The notes below the pieces were generated by a model that was given only the letters and a program-made list of their open reading frames with translations, searched no databases and had not been told where the DNA came from. The translations under genes were made by a program, and so were the position numbers. Below are positions 8,587 to 15,579 of a stretch of 64,000 bases of DNA, piece by piece. Every line of letters starts with the position of its first letter. The stretch's first letter is position 1. Source of the stretch: Nocardia brasiliensis. GTDB lineage: Bacteria > Actinomycetota > Actinomycetes > Mycobacteriales > Mycobacteriaceae. Where the stretch lies: contig NZ_CP046171.1 in NCBI RefSeq assembly GCF_011801125.1, forward strand, positions 5,270,001-5,334,000. The letters are read 5' to 3'.

Positions 8587-8652
8587 CCACTGTCACCCAA
8601 TCCTGCAGCAGCCCCCCACGCCGAGCAACGCAGCCAGCCCTACCTTGGCTAG

Positions 8653-9105
8653 CAAACTCACCCGTCCGGGAAAGCATTTCGGCCCAAATCCTCACGCAAC
8701 TCTGTCCGCGTCGACAATGCCTCGCTGTCACCCCCGAACCGGCGCACCATCACTCCGGACTGCCCCGATAGACGCTGACCTATACCCCCTACACCGCCCG
8801 GACCCGCATCGACCCTGAATACGCGCCGTCTCCCGGCCACGGAGCCGGGCGTCGAGCACGTCGTGATCGCCCGGCCGCGCCCACTCCGCCCCTGACAGCG
8901 CAACTGCCCACAGAATCGCGTCACCATCTGGCATGTATCCGAGAATCGACGCCGGACGGCCCTCGACATTGCCCCGCCGACGCAAACGGCCTCCCGCTGA
9001 CCGACCCCGTAGCCCCCGCAGCATCGAGCGTCGACTCACCGCCTCCACCGTCGGAGAGCTGATCCAGGCATACGGCGACAGCGCCACCACCGCGTAACTG
9101 GCTAG
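8653..9105 (+). pseudogene. Decayed region with possible recombinase/HTH tail
   Basis: No intact gene is visible. One plus frame (about 8942-9097) reads PRRRKRPPA, then RRLTASTVGELIQAYGDSATTA and a stop TAA, continuing LASDG in the same frame. This looks like the C-terminal helix-turn-helix segment of a site-specific recombinase (pattern: tAELVxxYxxGATtxxLAxxY) with a Gln codon turned into TAA. The rest of the stretch shows nothing I can support. Confidence 0.3.
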
Positions 9106-9213
9106 CGACGGAACCGCGCACCGAGTACGTCAGGCTCCGGTGACGACAACGCAGATCCGCCCCACGACGACCACAACCCAGACGAGGATGCCGAAAAGTC
9201 CGGGCCGAATAAG

Positions 9214-9342
9214 ATGGCGACGTTCTTCGTGCTCGCGATCCCTTTCGTCGCCGGTGCCATCGCAGCAATCGCTTCCCTACCGTTGTGGGCGATCATCCTC
9301 GGCGTCGTCCTCGCCGTCGGAACGACGTCAGGAAAGCGCTAG
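9214..9342 (+). CDS. Small single-pass membrane protein
   Basis: The frame encodes 42 residues from ATG 9214: MATFFVLAIPFVAGAIAAIASLPLWAIILGVVLAVG, ending TTSGKR. The same frame is open upstream from 9106 and reads an acidic stretch (SGDDNADPPHDDHNPDEDAEKSGPNK), so the real protein may be up to 79 residues with an acidic cytoplasmic part, but no standard start is seen there. No family is recognised. It lies just before the Imm42-like gene. Confidence 0.45.
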   Translation: MATFFVLAIPFVAGAIAAIASLPLWAIILGVVLAVGTTSGKR

Positions 9343-9367
9343 GAAAAGGCGGAAAGGCCCAAAAAAG

Positions 9368-9904
9368 ATCATCGGAGACACAAACCGGTTCGCTGTCGAG
9401 TACGAACTGGATGCACAGCTGCTCGCCGACCCCGAGCTGCGCGAATGGCTCTACGGCCGCATCCGCTGGTGGTGCGGAGGCGAGCAGGTCGGAATCTTCG
9501 AGCCGAACACCACCATCAGAGATGTAGCGATCAACGTGAAGCACTTCCTGTCCTATGCGGGCCTCCGTCACGATGACCACCTGATGAAGGAGTCCACCGA
9601 GACGGTGCACCGGACGGTGATAGCGGCGATCTACGAAGATCACGGCCAATCCGATGACCAGATCGCCGCTGACAGTGACCACTACAGCCGCTTCCTGATC
9701 AACCCCACCGTAGACGTGTTCGACCCCTGGGACATCCTGCTCGTCGAAGACGACCACCGTGGCCGCCTCATCTGGTCCTCACGGAAGCGCCGCGACGAGA
9801 CCGGACGAATAGTAGACCCCACCGGCCTGCGTGAAGTCGACCTCACAGCGGGTGAGTTCGATGACGTTCAGCGTAGGTTCCTAGCTGGACTCCCGCGCCA
9901 GTGA
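9368..9904 (+). CDS. Imm42-like immunity protein, start uncertain
   Basis: From about 9368 the frame reads IIGDTNRFAVEYELDAQLL, then LYGRIRWWCGGEQVGIFEPNTTIRDVAINVKHFLSYAG, a pattern I associate with the Imm42 family of immunity proteins from polymorphic-toxin loci. Such proteins neutralise a cognate toxin in the cell or in sisters. The frame is open to a GTG at 9140, but the upstream part is Ser/Arg-rich and overlaps another frame, so it is unlikely to be coding; no ATG or GTG occurs at the domain start. No toxin gene lies beside it, so it is an orphan or a remnant. Confidence 0.5.
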   Translation: MIGDTNRFAVEYELDAQLLADPELREWLYGRIRWWCGGEQVGIFEPNTTIRDVAINVKHFLSYAGLRHDDHLMKESTETVHRTVIAAIYEDHGQSDDQIAADSDHYSRFLINPTVDVFDPWDILLVEDDHRGRLIWSSRKRRDETGRIVDPTGLREVDLTAGEFDDVQRRFLAGLPRQ

Positions 9905-9911
9905 AAGTCGC

Positions 9912-10579
9912 TTGATCGCATACCGCGCGGATCCAACTCTCCAGCCGTTATTCCGAAACCGAGAGTCGCCGGAACGCTCAATGCTGGCTGTATCAGGCGT
10001 AACCGAAGAGCTTTTCGGCGCTAAGGACCTGCGCGAGGACGAACGCAACCGGATGCTCAGTCGCCCGTTCAAGGACTGGATGACCCAGCGCATCGAGGCC
10101 AACGATACGGTCGACGATCTCGATGGCCGGCCGGGATTCACGCTACGAGACAGCGACGGTGTTCTACCTGGTGGTGAGGTGATCGAAGAATTTGTCCCGC
10201 GCGCTCGGATCGACTCCGAGTTGGTACGAGCGGTCACCGAATCCGGCCTCGCCGATTCCGGCACCGCCGACGTCGCGGTCCTCATCAACGGCGTCAAGGA
10301 TGTTCGCCACTACCTGCCGGTTTACAGCAGGCCGGCTTCAAGACCTTGCCACTCAAGGACTACGACGGCACCCAATTCGGCGTGATCAAGGTCGGCACCG
10401 TCCACCGGGCCAAGGGCATCGACTTCGCTGCCGTCTTCCGTATCGTCCACGCGACCGACCTCGCGACCAAAGATGCGAGCGGTGGTGCCCGAGACCGCAC
10501 CGAACTGCTGGCCCGCCAACACCTCGTGGCCACCAGCCGAGCGCGAGACTTCCTCTGGGTCGCGACCGTGAAGGATTGA
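9912..10579 (+). pseudogene. UvrD/Rep-type helicase C-terminal remnant, frameshifted
   Basis: Two frames together read as one protein tail. 9912 to about 10335 gives GVTEELFGAKDLREDERNRM, then DVAVLINGVKDVRHYLPV. A second frame continues LQQAGFKTLPLKDYDGTQFGVIKVGTVHRAKGIDFAAVFRI and ends RQHLVATSRARDFLWVATVKD. VGTVHRAKG..DF and ATSRARDFLWVA are SF1 helicase motifs V and VI. The Walker A half is missing and a one-base shift near 10335-10340 breaks the frame. It is a dead fragment ending 45 bp from tRNA-Val. Confidence 0.7.
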
Positions 10580-10623
10580 ACCCGAGGTGGCGCGAATCGG
10601 CGATCACTCGAATAAGGCGATCA

Positions 10624-10698
10624 TGGTGGTCCCAGCTGGTTTCGAACCAGCGACCTTCCGCGTGTGAGGCGGACGCTCTCCCGCTGAGCTATGGGACC
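10624..10698 (-). tRNA. tRNA-Val (CAC)
   Basis: The minus strand reads GGTCCCA...TGGGACC-A-CCA with a full cloverleaf. The anticodon loop is CTCACAC between TCCGC and GCGGA, giving anticodon CAC. The T arm has GGTTCGAAACC. The 3' CCA is encoded. The 3' end faces the decayed helicase and island-like region. Confidence 0.95.
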
Positions 10699-11586
10699 GG
10701 GAGGGGGTGTTCGGGGCGCTGGAGTGCGCTTCGAACGAGATGGAACATTAGCATGGGGCACCGGCGGTTCACCAAATCGCCACCCTGATGAGGGGAAGGC
10801 GCCTGTGCGCAGCGGGTCGGGAGAGGCCGGCGGGCAGGCGGCCAGCCCGGTGGCGTTCGGGCAGTGCGTGTTTCGCAGAGCCGGTGACGAGGGGTGGTGT
10901 GCGCGAGGTGCGGTTGCCAGCCCGTCGACGTCAGGGGTTTGGAAGACATTGCTACGTAAGCCGTCCGCGTCGCCAAGGGCGAGTGCGGACCCTGGAGGTG
11001 TCGCAGCACGGAAGAGTTTCCAGAGTGATCTGCCGGGCCCAGGCGAGGCGAGGGCGGGTTGATGAAACCAGCGGAAGGCACGTCGGCACGTCGGCACGTC
11101 GGCACGTCGGCACGTCGGCACGTCGGCACGTCGGCACGTCGGCACGTCGGCACGTCGGCACGTCGGCACGGAAGAGTGCGTCTATACGGACTGGTTCCGC
11201 GAGTTGAGAACGTTGCGACTTCGGATCGCCGGCAACGCTCTCTGGTCGACATACGCGTCCGCGGCGGCGGGGCATGCCGTACCGGGGCGATGAATGACCA
11301 CCGGCGCAGACGGCACTCAGCGGCAAGGTCAGGTTCGCGGCGCATCCAGCGGCGCACAGACGATCGCCGGCCGGGAGCTGACTACAGGTCCCCATGACCG
11401 CGCAGTCGGAGACAGCCGCTCGCACCTCTCGCACCACTGCGCTCCCCTCAATCACACCAACCCCCCGCGCCACAGTGGCAACCTTCTCGATTTCAGCCGT
11501 TCTACCAGCCGATTTGTAGCTTTCACCGGGCGTCGGCTAATGTTCTGTCTCGCACCACGGAGGCCGGAACAGCCACCGAGATGCAC
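10699..11586. other. Intergenic stretch between divergent tRNA genes
   Basis: I see no gene I can support here. Open frames exist in several registers, but all are low-complexity products of the G+C bias. The stretch contains the promoters of tRNA-Val (minus) and of the Gly-Cys-Val cluster (plus), and the 8-bp tandem repeat described separately. Confidence 0.5.
11077..11170. repeat. 8-bp tandem repeat GGCACGTC, 11 full copies plus 6 nt
   Basis: Eleven exact head-to-tail copies of GGCACGTC are followed by GGCACG. A 12-bp direct repeat GCACGGAAGAGT occurs before the array (11006-11017) and overlapping its end (11166-11177). Because 8 is not a multiple of 3, copy-number change would shift any frame through it. 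All copies are identical, which suggests active slippage or recent expansion. Confidence 0.97.
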
Positions 11587-11659
11587 GCGGATGTAGCGCA
11601 GCTGGTAGCGCATCACCTTGCCAAGGTGAGGGTCGCGGGTTCGAATCCCGTCATCCGCT
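11587..11659 (+). tRNA. tRNA-Gly (GCC)
   Basis: The acceptor arms GCGGATG and CATCCGC pair. The anticodon loop TTGCCAA between CACC and GGTG gives GCC. The T arm GGGTTCGAATCCC is standard. CCA is not encoded. It is the first gene of a Gly-Cys-Val cluster. Confidence 0.95.
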
Positions 11660-11705
11660 CGAGAGGTAGGGCCAGGCAAACTAGTTTCGCCGTCCCCCTT
11701 CGCAC

Positions 11706-11776
11706 GGTGGAGTGGCCGAGTGGTGAGGCAACGGCCTGCAAAGCCGTGCACACGGGTTCGATTCCCGTCTCCACCT
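11706..11776 (+). tRNA. tRNA-Cys (GCA)
   Basis: The acceptor arms GGTGGAG and CTCCACC pair. The anticodon loop CTGCAAA gives GCA. The T arm GGGTTCGATTCCC is standard. CCA is not encoded. It ends two bases before the next tRNA, so processing between them must be tight. Confidence 0.95.
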
Positions 11777-11777
11777 C

Positions 11778-11852
11778 GCGCGATTAGCTCAGCGGGAGAG
11801 CGCTTCCCTGACACGGAAGAGGTCACTGGTTCAATCCCAGTATCGCGCACCA
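11778..11852 (+). tRNA. tRNA-Val (GAC)
   Basis: The acceptor arms GCGCGAT and ATCGCGC pair. The anticodon loop CTGACAC gives GAC. CCA is encoded at 11850-11852. Together with tRNA-Val(CAC) on the other strand it supplies two valine acceptors at one locus. Confidence 0.95.
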
Positions 11853-11864
11853 CCGTAATACCAG

Positions 11865-11899
11865 GTCAGCCCCGGTTTTGCCGGGGCTGATTTTTGTTT
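11865..11899 (+). terminator. Rho-independent terminator of the tRNA cluster
   Basis: The stem CAGCCCCGG with a TTTTG loop and CCGGGGCTG is followed by ATTTTTGTTTT. It is a classic intrinsic terminator, unusual in this G+C-rich setting, directly after tRNA-Val. Confidence 0.9.
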
Positions 11900-12109
11900 T
11901 ATGCCCAACACGTGCCCCACCAATCACTCGACAAGTGTCTGGCATCAGCCGCGCATTGCCCGCTGTGTCATGTGCATGTCACAGATCCCATAGAGCTGGT
12001 GCGAACCTCGGGGAGTCCAACGCGAATGCGCTTCGGGCTGCGAAATATTCGTAGCCATCCCGGCCCGGTACACCCAGGCATGTCCGTGGGGCAGGCTATA
12101 GTTCGCGGC

Positions 12110-12289
12110 ATGAGCGAGGAGACTGCAGCGCCGAAGGCGGCCGATCAGAACGAAGCCTTCCTTGAGCGTGCCAAGGCCTCCGGTCTGGCTCGCCTGGCCG
12201 AGGCTCAAAGCGACACCGCCGCGGTGCGATGGGCTGAGCGCACAGCCGACATGCTCGTACGTCGGCTCCGCGACCGTCACGCCTCGTAG
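12110..12289 (+). CDS. Putative antitoxin of a type II TA pair
   Basis: This 59-residue, mostly helical, charged protein (MSEETAAPKAADQNEAFLERAKASGLARLAEAQSDTAAVRW, ending RRLRDRHAS) sits six bases upstream of a PIN-like gene. Size, order and spacing are those of an antitoxin that binds the following toxin. I recognise no named family and no clear DNA-binding fold. The ATG at 12110 lacks a strong ribosome site. Confidence 0.55.
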   Translation: MSEETAAPKAADQNEAFLERAKASGLARLAEAQSDTAAVRWAERTADMLVRRLRDRHAS

Positions 12290-12295
12290 ACCCCG

Positions 12296-12703
12296 GTGTT
12301 CGGTTACGTCTTCGACCTCTCAACGCTGGTGTCGTTGGGTGCCGACGGCCACGAATCCGGCGCGCTCCTTGCGTCCTTGGACGACCGCGACGTCCGGGTA
12401 TCCGTCCCGGCAGTGACTCTCGCCTATGCCTTCACCGAACTGTCACCCGATCAGAGTGCCGAGCTGCTGGGCATCGTCGAAGCGATGAACAACGTCGCCG
12501 TGCAGCCGCTCGACGACAGCGTGACAGCCCTCGAACTGGCCGAGATCCTTGGACTGATCCCCGACGACCCGGCCGCCGCTCACACCCTTGTCACCGCACG
12601 GACGCACGACATGGAGATCATCACTGTCGCCCGCGTCCGTTGGCGAACAGTGGAGCCGCGACTACCCTTCCGCGTACCACTTGTCGAGCTGAGTGACGAC
12701 TAG
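12296..12703 (+). CDS. Putative PIN-like toxin
   Basis: This 135-residue protein starts with GTG: FGYVFDLSTLVSLGADGHESG, VSVPAVTLAYAFTEL, VTALELAEILGLIPDDPAAAHTLVTARTHDMEIITVARVRW. An N-terminal Asp (FDLSTLV), a middle Glu (ALELAEI) and C-terminal AHTLVTA..HDMEIITV resemble the spacing of PIN RNase domains, though the C-terminal Asp is His-Asp shifted. If so, it would cut RNA when free of its partner. It is co-transcribed with the 59-residue gene before it. Assignment is by pattern only. Confidence 0.55.
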   Translation: MFGYVFDLSTLVSLGADGHESGALLASLDDRDVRVSVPAVTLAYAFTELSPDQSAELLGIVEAMNNVAVQPLDDSVTALELAEILGLIPDDPAAAHTLVTARTHDMEIITVARVRWRTVEPRLPFRVPLVELSDD

Positions 12704-13202
12704 CCCAACTAATATAGGTAGTTCAGCTTGACGCAGTGAGCAACAGCCCGTTGCAACGGTCTTCGATTCGTCACGACCAGGGACTGAGACCGAGAACCGA
12801 CTCGGGGGGCAGTACTTCGGAGTGTCCTGGACGCACTCGATCAGCTCCAGCGCTTGGCTCAGCATTCAATCCGACTGTATGAGTTGGTGAATGAACCAGG
12901 AATCGACCCATCAGGCCAGTTCAGGGAGGGCTTCGAGCACGGACAGCGGGCATAGATAGCATTCCGCACCTCTACAGTCCGCGCTTTCGGCGGTTGGCGA
13001 GCCCGTTGTACTTCACTCTCCGGTTCTTGAGCAACCCGCGTCCGCAGTGCGGAATCGAATACCGAGTACCAAGCTCCGAGTTATTCTTTCTGTACAGAAA
13101 TTCTCGCGCTCCATGCAGGGCATCGTTGTCCGGATCGGGCGTGATGTGGTGCCTACCTTGTGCCTGTACAGGTGCGAAGGCGTCGGCAGTCAGGGGGCTG
13201 CG
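12704..13202. other. Intergenic stretch without a supported gene
   Basis: No reading frame here looks coding on either strand. A minus frame of 67 codons (12662-12865) overlaps the toxin gene end and resembles a shadow. The stretch probably carries the promoter of the TcmP gene. Its base composition is less G+C-biased than the core block to the right, in keeping with the accessory character of the area. Confidence 0.4.
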
Positions 13203-14357
13203 GTGTCAAAAGGAACGACCTCTGGTCTGCTGGACGAGGTCCGAGCACAGTCGATCTTCAAGCATCAAATTTTGGACAGTTACATCATCCGGTTCGTGAC
13301 GATGACCGGTCGCCGTGCTGGGCGTGCGGTCCTCCTGGATGGTTTCGCTGGCCGCGGCCGCTACCCAGATGGCAAACCCGCCTCCGGAGAGCGGATGCTC
13401 CTAGCGGCAAAAAAGTCTAAGAACACACTCACTGTCGAGGTCGTTCTGGTCGAGAGGCAGCAGTCGCTCTATCGACGCCTCGCGGAGGTGGCGGCGGAGT
13501 ACCGCGCTCAAGGTGTCACCGCTGAGGCTTACCGCGGTCAAGTTCAGGATCATCTCGACAGGGTGATCAGCCGATCACAGGGTGCACCGTTGTTCCTGTT
13601 CCTCGATCCGTGTGGCCGGAACTTGGCGTTCGACATCTTGTCTTCTGCATTGCGGAGACGCCGCCCGGCCTGGCCTCCTACCGAGGCGCTGCTAAACATG
13701 AATGCCGATTTGATCCGTCGCGCCGCCGGCGTCGCGCGCAAAGAACTCGCTGACCACGCGGCTCTAGCCTGCGTTGACGTGATGTGCGGCGGGGATTGGT
13801 GGCGCCAACTGGCGCTTGATGCCCATTCAGCTTCGCATTCCGCCACGTGGGAGAACGCCGCAGAGAAAGTCGTGCACGAATACGCACGCCGACTGGGGCT
13901 GGCGACCGGGATGAGGTCGGTTGTCGTGCCGGTACGCCGCAAGCAACACCATCAGCCCGTCTATCACCTGGTGTTCCTGACTCGCAGTGAGTACGGAAGG
14001 TGGGTATTCGGTGACGCGGTGGCCGCCGCGCGGCAAGCTTGGCTGGGCGCATTGGGACCCACGGACGAGGAGGTGGCCGACATGCTGTTCGACACGGTCG
14101 AGTGCCAGATCGACGCCGAGCAAGACGGTGCGCTACGCGCCATCGCGGACAACCTGATCGCACTGGCCGCCTCCGGACAAAGAGTGAAGCTGGTCGACCA
14201 CACTATGGCTGTGTTCGGCGACAACTATTATGGCGTCGCGCAGGAGCGGTTGGTACGCATCGCGGCGCGCGAACTGAGCAAATCGGGGCGTATCAGGCTC
14301 GAAGCGAGTGCGAAACAACCACGCGATTGGGTTATCGGCCCTGTCCTGCAGCCATAG
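13203..14357 (+). CDS. tcmP: Three-Cys-motif partner protein TcmP
   Basis: This 384-residue protein starts at GTG 13203 (SKGTTSGLLDEVRAQSIFKHQILDSYI); the upstream frame to 13047 is Arg/Cys-rich and has no family look. It matches TcmP: FKHQILDSYI..F, VLLDGFAGRGRYPDGKPASGERML (a methyltransferase-like glycine loop), LFLFLDPCGRNLAFDIL and LLNMNADLIRR. The family is named for co-occurrence with the three-Cys-motif protein (Gp37/Gp68, DUF5131), whose gene lies tail to tail with a 26-bp overlap. The biochemical role of the pair is not established to my knowledge; an RNA or nucleotide modification or defence function is inference. Confidence 0.85.
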   Translation: MSKGTTSGLLDEVRAQSIFKHQILDSYIIRFVTMTGRRAGRAVLLDGFAGRGRYPDGKPASGERMLLAAKKSKNTLTVEVVLVERQQSLYRRLAEVAAEYRAQGVTAEAYRGQVQDHLDRVISRSQGAPLFLFLDPCGRNLAFDILSSALRRRRPAWPPTEALLNMNADLIRRAAGVARKELADHAALACVDVMCGGDWWRQLALDAHSASHSATWENAAEKVVHEYARRLGLATGMRSVVVPVRRKQHHQPVYHLVFLTRSEYGRWVFGDAVAAARQAWLGALGPTDEEVADMLFDTVECQIDAEQDGALRAIADNLIALAASGQRVKLVDHTMAVFGDNYYGVAQERLVRIAARELSKSGRIRLEASAKQPRDWVIGPVLQP

Positions 14358-15093
14358 GCACAGTAGGCATCTGATCCCAGAGTTCCCCATCTAGCTTGCG
14401 GCCCAGAGCTTTTGGCGTCCGGCCGCCCCATTGCTTGAAAAAGAACGGCACGTCAGCCTCGTGACAGGCATCGCGGATGCGGCGCACCCAGGCCGGATCC
14501 ATCAACCGATGATTGGGGCCGGATTCGCCACCGGCGATCACCCAGCCGACCCCGTCGAGTACGAGTCCGTCCAGCGGGCCAAGCAGGGGTTCACACGACA
14601 AAAACCGCACTGCTGCCGGCACTTGGCGAAGATGGTCGATTCGATCCAAATGGTCTGCGTTCTCAACCGATACGCCCATCCAAACGTTCGCCGGCCAATC
14701 CAGTCGATCTGCCATGCGCTGCAGTCGAAGTGAGCGTTTGGTGAGAATCTGGTAGGTGTGCTGCGGTGTCTCGTGCATCACGTCGAACACGTCACGAACG
14801 AACCCCGCTGGAACCTTTGCGTGAAACAAGTCAGACATACTGTTGACGAAGACGACCCGTGGAGCGCGCCACCGTCGCGGAATATCAAGGGCGCCTTGGT
14901 GAATCGATACCCCGAACCCTGGTCCAGAAGTGCGTGGATCGCCGTCGGTTTGATATTTCGCTGCACCCATCGCTTTGAGGCGCTTCGCCAGCGTCATCGC
15001 ATAGCAGTTGTCGCAGCCGATCGACACCCGGTCGCACCCAGTTACTGGATTCCAGGTGACCTCGGTCCACTCGATCCCCGATTTATCTGCCAC
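14332..15093 (-). CDS. DUF5131 / phage Gp37-Gp68 family protein (three-Cys motif)
   Basis: This 253-residue protein starts at GTG 15091-15093 after GGGAGGTGCC. It begins KSGIEWTEVTWNPVTGCDRVSIGCDNCYAMTLAKRL: the three-Cys motif C-x6-C-x2-C that may bind an iron-sulfur cluster in a radical-SAM-like barrel. Also conserved are FVNSMSDLFHAKVP, YQILTKR, NVWMGVSVEN, RFLSCEPLLGPL and VIAGGESG, ending FFFKQWGGRTPK. It is the named partner of TcmP, encoded convergently next door. The substrate is unknown. Confidence 0.9.
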   Translation of the reverse strand: MADKSGIEWTEVTWNPVTGCDRVSIGCDNCYAMTLAKRLKAMGAAKYQTDGDPRTSGPGFGVSIHQGALDIPRRWRAPRVVFVNSMSDLFHAKVPAGFVRDVFDVMHETPQHTYQILTKRSLRLQRMADRLDWPANVWMGVSVENADHLDRIDHLRQVPAAVRFLSCEPLLGPLDGLVLDGVGWVIAGGESGPNHRLMDPAWVRRIRDACHEADVPFFFKQWGGRTPKALGRKLDGELWDQMPTVPMAAGQGR

Positions 15094-15579
15094 GGCACCT
15101 CCCTCTAGTTGTTCAATGTGTCCTCGAGACTTGCTACTCCCTCTGCTTCGGCGGATCGGACCAATCGACTCCGGTGATCCGCCACGCCGCACAGTCAACC
15201 AGGTAGACGACCACTAGAAGCCAGCGACCGTGCCCCTAGCCCAACGGATCGATCTGCTCGAACTGCCGTGCACGCCTGCCGGGGCGTACATCACGGCTGC
15301 TATTCCTTCGTGATCGTGGGAGTGGGCTCCGCCGGCGATGAGGCCGAAGCCGTTGTGTTCGGCGGCGCCTCCCCTGTTTCGATCGGCGCGTGCTGCGTTG
15401 CGGCTGTTGCGAGCAACATCGTTGGTGTTGCTTTCGGCAACGATGCGCGCTCTGATGGCCCGTTGCGCCAACTCCCCTCGACATGGGCTCATCTTCTGGG
15501 AAGCGAATTCAACCAGGGACGGGCTCGCAGACCTTCGAGGGCGCGCCGGGAAGGTCTGTGAGTTTCGAAAGACGGTCGA
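15094..15579. other. Intergenic stretch with a possible decayed reading frame
   Basis: A minus frame (15214-15492) reads GGAHSHDHEGIAAVMYAPAGVHGSSSRSIRWARG, which has a protein-like texture but no recognised family and no good start. The plus strand at 15300 gives SFVIVGVGSAG, a chance look-alike of a nucleotide-binding loop. I regard the stretch as a remnant or untranslated. Confidence 0.3.

Larger units (their letters stand above)
7353..8615 (+). mobile_element. IS3-family insertion sequence, about 1.26 kb, intact
   Basis: The terminal inverted repeats read GGGGCTGCTGCAGGGGTGGG on the left and, on the complementary strand of the right end, GGGGCTGCTGCAGGATTGGG, both continuing into TGACA. 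A 3-bp target duplication CCA lies at 7350-7352 and 8616-8618. Two overlapping transposase frames are complete, with the DDE residues present. The element is inserted in the same orientation as the Nudix gene it breaks. Both ends and both frames being intact suggests a recent, possibly still mobile, insertion. Confidence 0.93.
6904..8652 (+). pseudogene. Nudix hydrolase gene interrupted by IS3 element
   Basis: The frame from about 6913 encodes a Nudix hydrolase: RRDYYQDPNAPTANSLVPGGSAL, then the Nudix box GGIMEIGETLEQCVIRETREETGLDI. It breaks at 7352, where an IS3-family element begins. Removing 7353-8618 (the element plus one CCA copy) restores the frame, giving QHHAEQRSQPYLG and TAG at 8650-8652; PYLG-type ends are usual for this family. 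The 5' end also lacks a normal start: the first ATG in frame is 7018, inside the catalytic domain. The gene is therefore probably inactive. Confidence 0.85.

Noticed and set aside
11077..11170. CRISPR array
   Set aside because: The repeat is head to tail with no spacers and a unit of only 8 bp.
12662..12865. 67-codon minus frame after the PIN-like gene
   Set aside because: It overlaps the toxin gene and lacks a ribosome site or any family signature.
15268..15561. Plus-strand text FVIVGVGSAG resembling a GMC oxidoreductase N-terminus
   Set aside because: Only one short loop matches; downstream sequence has no flavoprotein features.
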